A stretch of DNA of 37,573 nt from Candidatus Gastranaerophilales bacterium (GCA_905234915.1 CAJOJP010000001.1:65271-102843); one strand, 5' to 3'. Counted from the stretch's first letter, positions 25,701 through 33,799 are shown. Translations and numbers: made by a program. The notes: a model not told the origin generated them from the sequence alone.

Positions 25701-26348
25701 AATCATATCATCAAAATCGATAAAATTAGAAGATAACTCTTTATATTTTTGATATATATTCCATAATTCTTTTATCGTTTCAATTTCTTCATCTTCTTTT
25801 ATTTTCCATTCAAGATTATCGGCAAGATTCTTGTCAAAATCTTCTTTTTCAATTCTATAATGTTTAAATGCCTCGATTGTTTCTACTATTTTATCAATCT
25901 TTGCATATAAGCTGCTATCGTTTCTATTGTATTTTATAGGCATTTGTTCAAGACATTCTTTAACAATAGCTTGTTTTTGAAAATTGGTAATAAGTTTTTT
26001 ATTACCTATATCAAAAAGTTCAGGATTGTTTTTCATTAAATCAAAACAGAAACTATGGAAGGTATAAATGTTAATACTAGAGGAATTAGGAATCTTATTT
26101 TCTTCTAATTTTTTTCTCATTTCTTTTGCAGCAGCATCAGAAAAGGTTAAACATAAAATTCGTTCGGCTGATGTACCTTTTTCATTGTCGCTTAAAATAG
26201 CTTCTATTCTTTTTGAAATAGTAAAAGTCTTACCAGTTCCAGGTCCTGCTATAACAAGATATTTCCCGTCATGTTCATAAGATTTTATTGCATTTTGTTT
26301 ATCTTCTTCAAAATTTTTTATTTCTTCTGCTAATTCCTCAGATATCAT
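22719..26348 (-). CDS. UvrD-like superfamily 1 helicase fused to RecB/AddB-type nuclease domain
   Basis: 1209 residues. SF1A motifs: Walker A AGPGTGKT (34-41), motif II MVDEYQDTNKSQ, motif III GDDDQIIYTFQGA, motif V ISTLHSSKGREFEYVF and motif VI LLYVGMTRAKHSLYL. A Lys/Glu coiled coil is inserted near residues 580-640. The C-terminal 300 residues hold a PD-(D/E)XK nuclease: YIECPKKYLCRYIL, then GKIDRLD and YNIIDYKTGK (catalytic D and K). Cysteines near the end (CKEKCN, FCDYKAFC) with the upstream CPKKYLC suit an AddB/Cas4-type 4Fe-4S cluster. It starts 2 bases after mcrC stops, with AGAAGGAA as ribosome site, so it belongs to the mcrBC operon rather than to a recBCD/addAB locus; no AddB partner is present. 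Confidence 0.9.
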   Translation of the reverse strand: MISEELAEEIKNFEEDKQNAIKSYEHDGKYLVIAGPGTGKTFTISKRIEAILSDNEKGTSAERILCLTFSDAAAKEMRKKLEENKIPNSSSINIYTFHSFCFDLMKNNPELFDIGNKKLITNFQKQAIVKECLEQMPIKYNRNDSSLYAKIDKIVETIEAFKHYRIEKEDFDKNLADNLEWKIKEDEEIETIKELWNIYQKYKELSSNFIDFDDMIDMVLKKFDESPEFLEKTAKQFDFIMVDEYQDTNKSQNDIVFKLAKYCKNILVVGDDDQIIYTFQGASLDTIEGFLKEFKADKPKVFCLKENRRSTQTILDVSKIIAELQDRYVDFYVEKINGGALKTEKRGTDTKWFKELKNKYALADDDDDYEKIQFPLRLFSKKEEKNLKDILPKDASKELNAENDNLKNKNTPVIINRYPNAEYEKIHIVKQIKDIINDETKCPIDKKTKDKKLSEIAVLVKSNDEAEEYASLLKSEGIRVQLVRGKNIFNANSVKLLISYMQFFNDLSGYNSDKLYHFLLAKPFHISNNDYNILQDKRIKSQKNLLEQIEYAIKLSDNTEQIGKDIVILEEELKQEENKNNNKEEELKNKKEQYEKDKKYILQDKKKLQKLLNDYKILDNYRQCESVKNLIHQMACVTGILQSYISLKINRTENIDAINKFIGLAEEYSSTVPDADFYGFVEYIEALLSSNSEVFTDKTDKPLNAVQISTLHSSKGREFEYVFMPNLTKNKYESANSYKEIVPFSKKEFTPVSEFNDMGSIEDKQKQIKFLNSLKLLYVGMTRAKHSLYLSFEAGEESYFIEKLEQKAGKDLIKINEEFDEKIDNIKEDSSYETKLKEAAAKLSTFKDYIDKEHLSDFNKVCETINSLKENLVFTINPDETLRYDYDYAAEFVEYIKQNLQEKYSATSLNTYIECPKKYLCRYILNLKPYKKKGDKEKNYSMEIGNAIHFALEQMVREVNKTGQYPDIEFLYEKFDKKIQEELQKDLEEAAKLINIQEEKDKLNAYYEYLQSQIKNPKKDTFEAEKNIEMSISVEYNGKSFTIDFSGKIDRLDKNDDGTYNIIDYKTGKEKTSSSFAPDQKNEEYYNQLAIYRYILEQQDEYKGKIKEIKIVQPQLFKKENEEEKNSKNNKQNKRNPKEFRINDLEGENGLINCKNVLNKYAECIFKIKQFAEKNSNIETRKVFECKEKCNKDNFTFCDYKAFCKSMVI

Positions 26349-26350
26349 TT

Positions 26351-27925
26351 TTATTCCTTCTCTTTAAAAAACTTTTTAATTTCGTCTGCATTTTCTTTAT
26401 CTATTTTATCAGATAAATTATCAAAAATATGTTTTATTGTATTTAATACTTGTTTTCTATCCTCGTCATTTTTTGATTTAGTTATGTCATCAATAATTTT
26501 ATTTTTTTCTGTACTATCATTTTTCAGTTCTTTCAATATTGGTCTTATTGTGTGCAAACATTCAACAATATCTATTATATTTTCAAACTGATTTTTGACG
26601 GAACTAACAATATCTTTTAAATTCTCATTACTTACATCAACATAAATTCTGTTTATATAAATCTCTTTATTTGTTTTAACCATATCTAATTGATATTCTT
26701 TTTCATGCCTGATAAAAAATCCTTCCTTATCATTATTTATTTTTTTTGGATATATAAGTATAGAATTATCGGTATCATGCAAAAGGCAATATGTACACAC
26801 CTGATATATATCTGAATTATCTAATGTACTTAATTTGTACTTTGTATCAAGAATTATTTTTTTGTTTTCCTTTTCTAAATATATATCAACATAAGTATTA
26901 CCTTTGCTTCTGTTTGTATCAGGATTTTTAAGCAGTTTTTGGTTTTTTTGTGCTGTAGGCGTATATTTGGTACAGCCTTTTCTTAAGACCTCATAAACAA
27001 ACTCTTCAAAAAGTTTATTCATATCCCATAAAAGAGTTATATTTTCAATTTTGTTTTGTGAAATATCAACAGAAATATTATTCAAAAACATTTTTGCAAA
27101 TTTAAACGGATGTTCAAAAAGTTTTTGATTTCGTGTCAAAATAATCTTTTCAGCTTTATATCTATCTGTTTTAACCAATGGCAGGCCGCAAAAATAATTC
27201 ATTATAAAAGATAAAATCTGTTTGTTCTTGCTATCTTTTGACACATTAAACAAACATTTTGAAACAAATAAAAATAAACGGTTAAGCTCATTGTTCTCTG
27301 AAAATTCATCATATTCGCAATAAAATTTTGCTTTGTTAGCACAGTTATAACGAATATTTTCGGTAAACTTCAACTTGCCTTTTAAATAGTTTAAATTATC
27401 TTCTTCTCTAACATAATTACGAGGTGTTAAACGCTTTAAACATTCAAATAATGATTGAGCGTAATCTCTTATAAGAACTTCTAAAAATGGATTTTTACAA
27501 CAGTTTATATTAGCATGTTCACTATATTTAACATCTAATTTTTTCGTTAAAGAAAGCATGTAAATTAAGTTTTTTGTGATTTGTTCAACAACTTTGTTAT
27601 CTGAAAGACTTTTACATTCACTTTCAGATAATTTTGATGTTTCTTCATTATCTTCTTCTGCTTCTGATTGCTGCGTGTTTGCTTTTTCCTCAAATTTGCC
27701 GAGCAGCTTGGGAAATATATCAAGCTGAAAATTTTTATATTTTATAACTCCGACATAACTGCTTGTTTTTATATAACCGTCATGAAAAGCAATAGCACCC
27801 GAAAGATTTTGCTTTATTAAATAGTTTTTAAACCGTTCTCTAAAGTTATCATCTTTAAGGCAGTATTGCTCTTCATTTTCTTTTGAAGTTTTATATTTTA
27901 TTTCTTTATATTCAAGAGTTCTCAC
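26351..27925 (-). CDS. mcrC: McrC, nuclease subunit of McrBC-type restriction system
   Basis: 524 residues, GTG start with AAAGGAAA upstream. The N-terminus (AIAFHDGYIKTSSYVGVIKYKNFQLDIFPKLL) is the McrC entry domain that contacts the McrB ring. The C-terminal nuclease has D347 in YVDIYLE and D360-T-K362 in IILDTKYK, the PD-(D/E)XK pattern. The 13- and 2-residue spacings equal those of the E. coli McrC catalytic residues D244, D257 and K259 as I recall them. McrC stimulates McrB GTPase and cuts DNA at modified sites. An acidic insertion (about residues 82-108) and a C-terminal helical extension after about residue 440 lengthen it beyond the roughly 350-residue E. coli protein. It lies 20 bases after mcrB and 2 bases before the helicase gene. 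Confidence 0.92.
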   Translation of the reverse strand: MRTLEYKEIKYKTSKENEEQYCLKDDNFRERFKNYLIKQNLSGAIAFHDGYIKTSSYVGVIKYKNFQLDIFPKLLGKFEEKANTQQSEAEEDNEETSKLSESECKSLSDNKVVEQITKNLIYMLSLTKKLDVKYSEHANINCCKNPFLEVLIRDYAQSLFECLKRLTPRNYVREEDNLNYLKGKLKFTENIRYNCANKAKFYCEYDEFSENNELNRLFLFVSKCLFNVSKDSKNKQILSFIMNYFCGLPLVKTDRYKAEKIILTRNQKLFEHPFKFAKMFLNNISVDISQNKIENITLLWDMNKLFEEFVYEVLRKGCTKYTPTAQKNQKLLKNPDTNRSKGNTYVDIYLEKENKKIILDTKYKLSTLDNSDIYQVCTYCLLHDTDNSILIYPKKINNDKEGFFIRHEKEYQLDMVKTNKEIYINRIYVDVSNENLKDIVSSVKNQFENIIDIVECLHTIRPILKELKNDSTEKNKIIDDITKSKNDEDRKQVLNTIKHIFDNLSDKIDKENADEIKKFFKEKE

Positions 27926-27945
27926 TTGGTATTTTCCTTTGCTTT

Positions 27946-30288
27946 TTATTTATTATTATCAGTCGGTGTTTTATCTTCGACTTTTGTGGATTTTGGAATA
28001 ATACCGCTTTTAATAGTATCAAGAGCATTTTCAATATTTAATTCATTATCATTTTTAAATTTGTAGATTGTTTCGCAGTCATTTATATTAAAAAGAGGTT
28101 CTTGTTGTATTTTTTCGATAAATGATTTTTTTATTTTATCTTTTTTAGCTTCATCATTATCCTGTTGATTATGTTCAATAAGTATAGCCATTATTTTTTC
28201 CCAATCACCATAGAAGTATTCGTTTAATAACGGTAAAATTTCATATTTGAATACATCTTTTAAATCATCTTCAAGAATATAATCACGCTTATTGCCATTT
28301 TCATCTTCAAAAAGTTTCATAAAATAACTGTGTCCGATTTGGTGGTCGGGGTCAGCCAAAATAGATATGCGTTCATTGAGAGTTTGAAGTAATAATTGCA
28401 AATTAATTTGATATACTGGTTTTTTATCCTCTTTTGATAATTTAACATCCCATAAACTTACAGGCTCTATTTCTCCTTCTTTTATTTCATGTTTTTTTTC
28501 ATTTTCTTTTCTCAACAATTCTGGTTTCGGCATCATTTCTATAAATCTGAAACGTCTTCTAAGTGCAATATCGACTGAAGCAATACTTCTATCTGCTGTA
28601 TTCATTGTACCTATTATGTATAGGTTTGATGGTACACCGAACGGCTGTTGAGAATAAGGCAATTTGACTTTTAATTCATGTTCAGCACCAATTCTCTTAT
28701 CAGGTTCAATCAACGTAATAAGCTCGCCAAAGATTTTTGAAATGTTACCTCGGTTTATTTCGTCTATGATGAGAACATAAGGCTGATTTGGTTCTTTTTT
28801 GTCTGTAATTTTATAATCACAATGTTGTTCCATATATTCTATAATAGGTTTTGCATAATATTTCCAATCAGATTGATTATGCAATTTATCTTTTATCAAA
28901 GAACCCTGCTGCGTAAAATTAGCTCCTGTATATAAATTCAAATTTCCGTTAGTGTTTAATGATATACCAAATTTTTTACTGTTTTTAGTTTGTAATTCTA
29001 AAAATTCTTTTGAATTATTTTCACAATTTTCTTGTATTTTTTCAATTAATTTACTATATGCTTCATCAAAATTATCAGTCTGTGTTGCTTTTGCATTTTC
29101 ACAAATTTGTTTGAAAATTCCTTTTGATTCTACATATTTTAAATCAGTTGATTGTAAATCAGGTTTAATTCCTTCAACAAATTCTTCATAAGAATAAGAT
29201 TGATGAAAAGTTACAAATTCAATTCGATGTTCTTTAGCTTTTAAACGGTCAAATTCTTTTTTTAAATCTTCGTATGTACATTTTTCAGTTTTATTTTCTT
29301 CATTATTTTGTTCTTCTTCCGTTAATTTTAACCATTCATTATATTGATTATATTTGTTATATAATTCTTTATTTAAAATTCTTATAGCCTCAATAACTGT
29401 ATTATAAGTTTTACCTGTTCCAGGCGGGCCGTATAATATTTGGTTTTTTGCAGGTTGTGTATTTACTTCGGTCATGTCATTATCCTTTTTATTTACTGCT
29501 TCATCCTCTTTATTTTTTTCTTGTTGATTTGTATCTCTTGCAATTAAATCTAATATTCTATAGTTCTTAATTCCAAGTTCATTTTTTATTTTATCAAAAT
29601 TTTTACATATAAATATGTAATCTTTCAGTTCATTACAGCTTGTTTTTATTAAATCTTTACCAAACCATTTCTGGTATTCCTTTTTATTTGCCCCATTAAT
29701 TACAGGAAAAATATCGGGTCTTAAACAATGTAATATTTGTGACAAACCTTCACAACTTTTTAGAAATCTTTCCGCAGTTAGATTGTTCTTTATATAAGAA
29801 TCTACAATATTATATATTTTATCTGTATCATTTTCTTTGTAAATTTCAATACACATTAAAATAAATTGTTTTGAGGCTTCTGGTGTTAATCTTGAATTTG
29901 GTGTGGGATTTAAACTTTCACTCGCTCGTGCGAACAACCCAATTTCTTTATTATCATATAACTTTTCTATATATGATTTTACAATACCTTTATTGCTTAA
30001 GTGTATTGGCTCATATTCTCCAACTTTTTGACCTTTTTCTATAGTTTGTCCTTTTTTCTTTTTACTATCAACATATGACTTATCTATGCAAGATTTTTTC
30101 GTTTCTTTATTTTCTATCATTGGTATATGAAATAAAAAATTTAAATCTGCAATTCCCCAAGATGCAGAATTATCTTTTTCCTTTTCATATTCAGCTATAA
30201 CTTTTTGCATAAGTTCATAGCAAGGACAATTTAAGGATTCGTCATTTGATTTTTCACTTGCTTTTTGTTTTAATTCATTTATATCCAT
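27946..30288 (-). CDS. mcrB: McrB, GTP-driven AAA+ subunit of McrBC-type restriction system
   Basis: 780 residues from the ATG at 30288, which has GAGGAAAGT directly upstream. An ATG at 30351 would add 21 low-complexity residues without a ribosome site. Residues 1-270 are a variable target-recognition part; I recognise no known reader domain in it. The AAA+ GTPase has Walker A GPPGTGKT (287-294), 'FHQSYSYEEFVEGIKP', Walker B LIIDEINRGN (509 onward) and MNTADRS (562-568), the last being the McrB hallmark replacing the NKxD motif. LRRRFRF holds the arginine region. An internal ATG at 29475 (M272), preceded by AAAAAGGATA at 7-base spacing, could give a short form lacking the reader, like E. coli McrBs. 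First gene of the mcrB-mcrC-helicase operon. Confidence 0.93.
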   Translation of the reverse strand: MDINELKQKASEKSNDESLNCPCYELMQKVIAEYEKEKDNSASWGIADLNFLFHIPMIENKETKKSCIDKSYVDSKKKKGQTIEKGQKVGEYEPIHLSNKGIVKSYIEKLYDNKEIGLFARASESLNPTPNSRLTPEASKQFILMCIEIYKENDTDKIYNIVDSYIKNNLTAERFLKSCEGLSQILHCLRPDIFPVINGANKKEYQKWFGKDLIKTSCNELKDYIFICKNFDKIKNELGIKNYRILDLIARDTNQQEKNKEDEAVNKKDNDMTEVNTQPAKNQILYGPPGTGKTYNTVIEAIRILNKELYNKYNQYNEWLKLTEEEQNNEENKTEKCTYEDLKKEFDRLKAKEHRIEFVTFHQSYSYEEFVEGIKPDLQSTDLKYVESKGIFKQICENAKATQTDNFDEAYSKLIEKIQENCENNSKEFLELQTKNSKKFGISLNTNGNLNLYTGANFTQQGSLIKDKLHNQSDWKYYAKPIIEYMEQHCDYKITDKKEPNQPYVLIIDEINRGNISKIFGELITLIEPDKRIGAEHELKVKLPYSQQPFGVPSNLYIIGTMNTADRSIASVDIALRRRFRFIEMMPKPELLRKENEKKHEIKEGEIEPVSLWDVKLSKEDKKPVYQINLQLLLQTLNERISILADPDHQIGHSYFMKLFEDENGNKRDYILEDDLKDVFKYEILPLLNEYFYGDWEKIMAILIEHNQQDNDEAKKDKIKKSFIEKIQQEPLFNINDCETIYKFKNDNELNIENALDTIKSGIIPKSTKVEDKTPTDNNK
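29475..29490 (-). promoter_or_regulatory. Internal ribosome-binding site and start within mcrB
   Basis: Read on the minus strand: AAAAAGGATA (29490-29481), then seven spacer bases from the AAGGA core to an in-frame ATG (29475-29473). It opens at MTEVNTQP just before the GTPase domain, as the internal McrBs start does in E. coli. This is a better ribosome site than the one at the full-length gene's upstream ATG. Confidence 0.4.
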
Positions 30289-30424
30289 ACTTTCCTCATT
30301 TCCGTTACTTCCTTCCCCATTTTTTTCCCCCCGACTAGATTTGTCAATCATTACGGCAGTATCAGGGCTTTTATTATTCTAATATATCAGTTTTCTTCCA
30401 TATCTTCTTTTTGTAAAATTATCG

Positions 30425-30973
30425 TTACATGTCATCAAAGTTCACATATTTGCTTATAAATTCAAAATCTTTTTTGAAGGGTTTAAAGTCTTTTATTTCA
30501 TGCCCGTATTCTGTTATTTCAAACAAATGTGCCAGATGTTTCCAATAGTTAATCGACTTACTGCTATCTAAAACTTCATCGTTTTTCCCTATAATTACAA
30601 GTCTTAGAGTCGTTCTATTTCTTACCTCAGAATAACTGTTTATCAGTTCATCCGTTATAAGCTCAGGGGCATCTTTTTGAAATTTCTTTAAAACTTCTTT
30701 GGGATTTGATACAGGGTTAAATAATGCACAATGAATAGAAAGTTCTGATGCTATAGCATTTGCATAGAATCCACCCATACTTGAACCCATTAATACACAA
30801 TCACCTTTTGCTTTTTCATCTTTCATGAATTTGAAAAGCTTATCATAATTTTCTTGAAACGGCTTTTGACAATCCCATTTCAAAATGGTAATTTCTTCAC
30901 TAATCACTTCTTTTAACCGTTTTACTGTTGTTTCGCCTGTTGCACCCCATCCATGAATGTAAAAATATTTCAT
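30425..30973 (-). CDS. YqiA/RBBP9-like alpha/beta hydrolase
   Basis: 182 residues. HGWG (7-10) forms the oxyanion-hole region, GSSMGGFYAN gives nucleophile S65 at the elbow, 'VIGKNDEVLDS' supplies the Asp and EYGHEIKDF the His of the triad. The size and lid-less layout match the YqiA/RBBP9 group of small esterases of uncertain substrate. It is transcribed leftward between the WYL gene and mcrB. A terminator precedes it and a TATAAT box overlaps the terminator's tail, so it may have its own promoter. It ends 73 bases upstream of mcrB, so partial co-transcription with the restriction operon is possible. A defence role is not established. Confidence 0.8.
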   Translation of the reverse strand: MKYFYIHGWGATGETTVKRLKEVISEEITILKWDCQKPFQENYDKLFKFMKDEKAKGDCVLMGSSMGGFYANAIASELSIHCALFNPVSNPKEVLKKFQKDAPELITDELINSYSEVRNRTTLRLVIIGKNDEVLDSSKSINYWKHLAHLFEITEYGHEIKDFKPFKKDFEFISKYVNFDDM

Positions 30974-31012
30974 TGTAATTTCCTTTTTTAACTCTTACTT
31001 TTACATTATAAA

Positions 31013-31045
31013 AAAATACCCTGTCAGTTTCGGACAGAGTATTTT
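31013..31045 (-). terminator. Terminator of the WYL regulator gene
   Basis: Plus-strand arms AAAATACCCTGTC (31013-31025) and GACAGAGTATTTT (31033-31045) pair over 13 positions with one wobble when read on the minus strand. The stem is followed there by a run of Us. It begins 3 bases after the WYL stop. Confidence 0.88.
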
Positions 31046-31048
31046 AAC

Positions 31049-32005
31049 TTATTTTTTCTTTTGATGTTTCATTGTGTTTTCGAGAAGTTCTATATATTGT
31101 TTTTTCAAACTTGTCGGAGCTAAGACTTTAACATCACATCCCCACCTGAATAAGTGCCACATTATTTCATATTCCCCCGATGCTTTAAATTTTACGGTTA
31201 CTGTTCCATCTTCATTTTGTTTCATCTTTTGTGTTGAATGGAAATAATAATTTAAAACATCATCTTTTGCCGAGGCTGCAAACAAAAGTTTTACGTCTAT
31301 TTTTTTTGAAAATTTATCAAGGTTAAAATCACCCTTATCAAAGGTTTCGTTTATAAGTTTAATTTCAGAAAATTTATGCAAAAGGTAGCAATAAGGCTCT
31401 GTTCCCTTATCTTCTTCAACCCCTATTAAATACACCTTAGAGCCGTATATTAAACCGTATGGTGCAAGCACTTTATCTTTGCCGTTATATTTTGCCTTTA
31501 TTTTTTTATTTTCTTTCATCGCATTGCGTACTGTTTCAAGCAAATCCGTATCTATTTTGTGTTTAGGCATTTGTTTAACGGCAAAACCTTCCGTCTGCAT
31601 TAAAATTTCAAGTGCATTATCAAGTTTAGGCAGTTTTTTCCTAGATAATGCTCTTATTTTATTGATTGTTTGGTCTAAAAGTTTTTCTTTATCTTCAAAA
31701 CCTTGTTCTTTTTGGTATTCTTTTAATTTTTCAAGATTGGCGAGTTCTTCAGGTGTAAAACTTATAATCTCTCTCATATAACTATTAGGAAATCCCCAGT
31801 ATTTTTCCCTCGTTTTAAAGTTTTCGATTTTCTGTATTTGAGGAACGGCAAGCATTAAACTATCCCTCATTCTTTCTGCTGTTCGGCGGGAAACACTAAA
31901 TTCTTTCATAATATCATTCAATGTAACACCCTGAACCCTTGATTGCATAAGTATCATTAAAGATAATATATCTGCTGCCCTTGAATATCTCGGTTTATCT
32001 TCCAT
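31049..32005 (-). CDS. WYL-domain transcriptional regulator
   Basis: 318 residues from the ATG at 32005, chosen because GAGG lies 8 bases before it; an ATG at 32011 is only 2 bases from GAGG. A DeoR/HTH_11-type helix-turn-helix (RAADILSLMILMQSRVQGVT, then EFSVSRRTAERMRD) is followed by a linker. The WYL domain (about 150-225) has 'APYGLIYGSKVYLIGVEE', with VYLIG in place of WYLIG. A C-terminal extension ends in a WCX-like part. WYL proteins bind nucleic-acid ligands and control defence islands in many bacteria. This gene sits in the middle of one, divergent from the AbiE pair, with a half-site pair TACGTC-N7-GACATA in its own promoter. Confidence 0.9.
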   Translation of the reverse strand: MEDKPRYSRAADILSLMILMQSRVQGVTLNDIMKEFSVSRRTAERMRDSLMLAVPQIQKIENFKTREKYWGFPNSYMREIISFTPEELANLEKLKEYQKEQGFEDKEKLLDQTINKIRALSRKKLPKLDNALEILMQTEGFAVKQMPKHKIDTDLLETVRNAMKENKKIKAKYNGKDKVLAPYGLIYGSKVYLIGVEEDKGTEPYCYLLHKFSEIKLINETFDKGDFNLDKFSKKIDVKLLFAASAKDDVLNYYFHSTQKMKQNEDGTVTVKFKASGEYEIMWHLFRWGCDVKVLAPTSLKKQYIELLENTMKHQKKK

Positions 32006-32017
32006 TTGCATAACCTC

Positions 32018-32051
32018 ATTATATAAAATTCATACGTCTATTTTGGACATA
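32018..32051 (-). promoter_or_regulatory. Promoter/operator of WYL gene
   Basis: On the minus strand TATAAT (32023-32018) is preceded at exactly nine bases by AGACGTA (32039-32033), a relative of the TGWCATA element found before three other genes here. TACGTC (32033-32038) and GACATA (32046-32051) form an imperfect inverted pair with a 7-base spacer, suitable for autoregulation. Confidence 0.4.
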
Positions 32052-32095
32052 CAAATAATATCAATTACTATAAATTTTGACAACTATTATTTTTA

Positions 32096-32124
32096 TTGAA
32101 TATATTTTAAAATTGTGCTAAAAT
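32096..32124 (+). promoter_or_regulatory. Promoter of the AbiE operon
   Basis: TTGAAT (32096-32101), 17-base spacer, TAAAAT (32119-32124), with TGC just before the -10 (extended -10). The predicted start of transcription (about 32131) coincides with the ATG at 32132, implying a leaderless or almost leaderless mRNA. Confidence 0.6.
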
Positions 32125-32131
32125 AGGAATT

Positions 32132-32893
32132 ATGAATACCGAAAACAAATCAAATTTAAAATATCTTTTATCGAATTTTCCAAGAAATACTATTTTAACA
32201 TCAAAATATTTAACACAAAAAGGGTTTTCGCATGACTTGCAAAAAAGTTATGAGCATAACGGCTGGCTGAAAAGAATTTTTCAAGGAGCATATACAATAT
32301 TAGAGGATAAAGCTGATTTAAACGGTGCAATATATGCCTTGCAGGAACAATTAAATTTAAGCGTTCATATTGGAGGTATAACTGCATTAAATGAGTATCA
32401 TAACATAATGCACAATATACCGTTTGAAAGAAAACAGCAGTTATTTGGGATTAGAGGCGAGAAACTTCCTAAATGGTTTAATACCTTGTATGGTAAGGAT
32501 ATAGAGTTAAATATTTCTTCTTTTCTGCCTAAAAATATAAGTATGACGGAGCAAAATCATGGTAATTTTAAAACTAAAGTATCATCTTTAGAGCGTGCCA
32601 TATTGGAAATGCTTTATCAAACACCTGATAAAATAACCTTAAATGAAGCCTATCAAATATTTGAACTTCTAATAACGGTTAAACCTAAAGAATTTCAGAT
32701 ATTATTAGAACAATGTACATCAATAAAAGTTAATAGATTATTTCTGTATTTATCTGAAACGGTTAATCATAACTGGTTTAAAAGGCTTGATTTAAGTAAA
32801 ATAGATTTAGGTAAAGGTGCAAGAGAAATAACAAAAGGCGGCAAGCATAATAAAAAGTACAATATTATAATCGGAGATGTTACGGAAATATAA
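32132..32893 (+). CDS. abiEi: AbiEi-type antitoxin/transcriptional regulator
   Basis: 253 residues. An N-terminal winged helix (NTILTSKYLTQKGFSHDLQK, then YEHNGWLKRIFQGAYTI) is followed by the AbiEi body with 'HIGGITALNEYHNIMHNIPF', the usual 'yig..sAL...gl......' stretch. The C-terminal part (SSLERAILEMLYQTPDK) matches the antitoxin domain. In type IV toxin-antitoxin systems AbiEi represses its own promoter and counters the nucleotidyltransferase toxin without binding it. The stop overlaps the toxin's ATG (TAATG), the normal arrangement. No Shine-Dalgarno is present at good distance; the promoter suggests leaderless translation. Confidence 0.88.
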   Translation: MNTENKSNLKYLLSNFPRNTILTSKYLTQKGFSHDLQKSYEHNGWLKRIFQGAYTILEDKADLNGAIYALQEQLNLSVHIGGITALNEYHNIMHNIPFERKQQLFGIRGEKLPKWFNTLYGKDIELNISSFLPKNISMTEQNHGNFKTKVSSLERAILEMLYQTPDKITLNEAYQIFELLITVKPKEFQILLEQCTSIKVNRLFLYLSETVNHNWFKRLDLSKIDLGKGAREITKGGKHNKKYNIIIGDVTEI

Positions 32894-33795
32894 TGGATGA
32901 AAAGTATTTAAATCAGGTAAACCTGCTTGTCAAAGTATTAAATTACACAGCAAAAGAAGAATGTTTTGCACTAAAAGGCGGAACTGCAATTAATCTTTTC
33001 TATAATAATCTTCCCCGTCTTTCTGTTGATATAGATTTGACTTATGTAGGATTTGAAGAACGAGAGAAAGCAGTTGATAATATTAATTCTGCACTGGGAA
33101 GAATTGCAAAAACTCTTAAATCAAACGGATATACTGCTGTATTACAGGGAAATAAATCCGAAAAGAAAATTATATGTTCAAATAAAGAGGCTTCGATTAA
33201 AATAGAGCCTAATTACATAATAAGAGGTTATGTCAATAAGCCTAAAATTATGAGTGTTTGTGAAGCTGTTGAAAATCAATTTTCTTATGCTGAAATACAG
33301 ATTGTTTCTAAATCTGAACTTTACGGCGGGAAGATTTGTGCCGCACTTGATAGACAGCATCCGAGAGATTTATTTGATATAAAAGAATATTTTGAAAATA
33401 ACAGCTTTGATGATGAATTAATAAAAGGCTTTATTGTAATGCTTTTAAGCCATGATAAACCTTTACATGAAACCATAAACCCTAATATTAAAAATCAAAA
33501 AGAAATTTTTGAAAAACAGTTTAAAGGAATGACGGATAAAAAATTTTCTTATGAAAATCATATTGAAACTCTGCAAAATCTTATTAAAATGGTAAAAGAA
33601 TATATACAGCCATATAAGCAGTTATTATTAGATTTCGTTTCACTTAAAGCTGATTTATCTGATTTTCAGATAGAAAATATCGAAAAACTTCCAGCTATAA
33701 AATGGAAATTTAGAAACCTTTATTATTTAAAAGAAAATAACCTCGATAAATTTAAAGAACAATATGATAAGTTAAAAGATTGTTTAGGGGATTAA
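32893..33795 (+). CDS. abiEii: AbiEii-type nucleotidyltransferase toxin
   Basis: 300 residues of the DNA polymerase beta-like nucleotidyltransferase fold. Motif I is LKGGTAINLFY (G29, G30), with the catalytic acids in SVDIDLTY (D46 and D48). Motif II is IKIEPNYIIRG. 'RQHPRDLFDIKEYF' is the third conserved block. Relatives of this toxin add nucleotides to tRNA 3' ends or otherwise stop translation, giving abortive infection. All key residues are present, so the toxin should be active. It is coupled to AbiEi by a 1-base overlap and followed after 4 bases by a small exported protein. Confidence 0.92.
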   Translation: MDEKYLNQVNLLVKVLNYTAKEECFALKGGTAINLFYNNLPRLSVDIDLTYVGFEEREKAVDNINSALGRIAKTLKSNGYTAVLQGNKSEKKIICSNKEASIKIEPNYIIRGYVNKPKIMSVCEAVENQFSYAEIQIVSKSELYGGKICAALDRQHPRDLFDIKEYFENNSFDDELIKGFIVMLLSHDKPLHETINPNIKNQKEIFEKQFKGMTDKKFSYENHIETLQNLIKMVKEYIQPYKQLLLDFVSLKADLSDFQIENIEKLPAIKWKFRNLYYLKENNLDKFKEQYDKLKDCLGD

Positions 33796-33799
33796 AAGA

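Noticed and set aside
22719-26348. addA/recB of a standard recombination complex
   Set aside because: No addB or recC/recD gene is nearby and the gene is welded to mcrBC; the name would claim more than the sequence shows.
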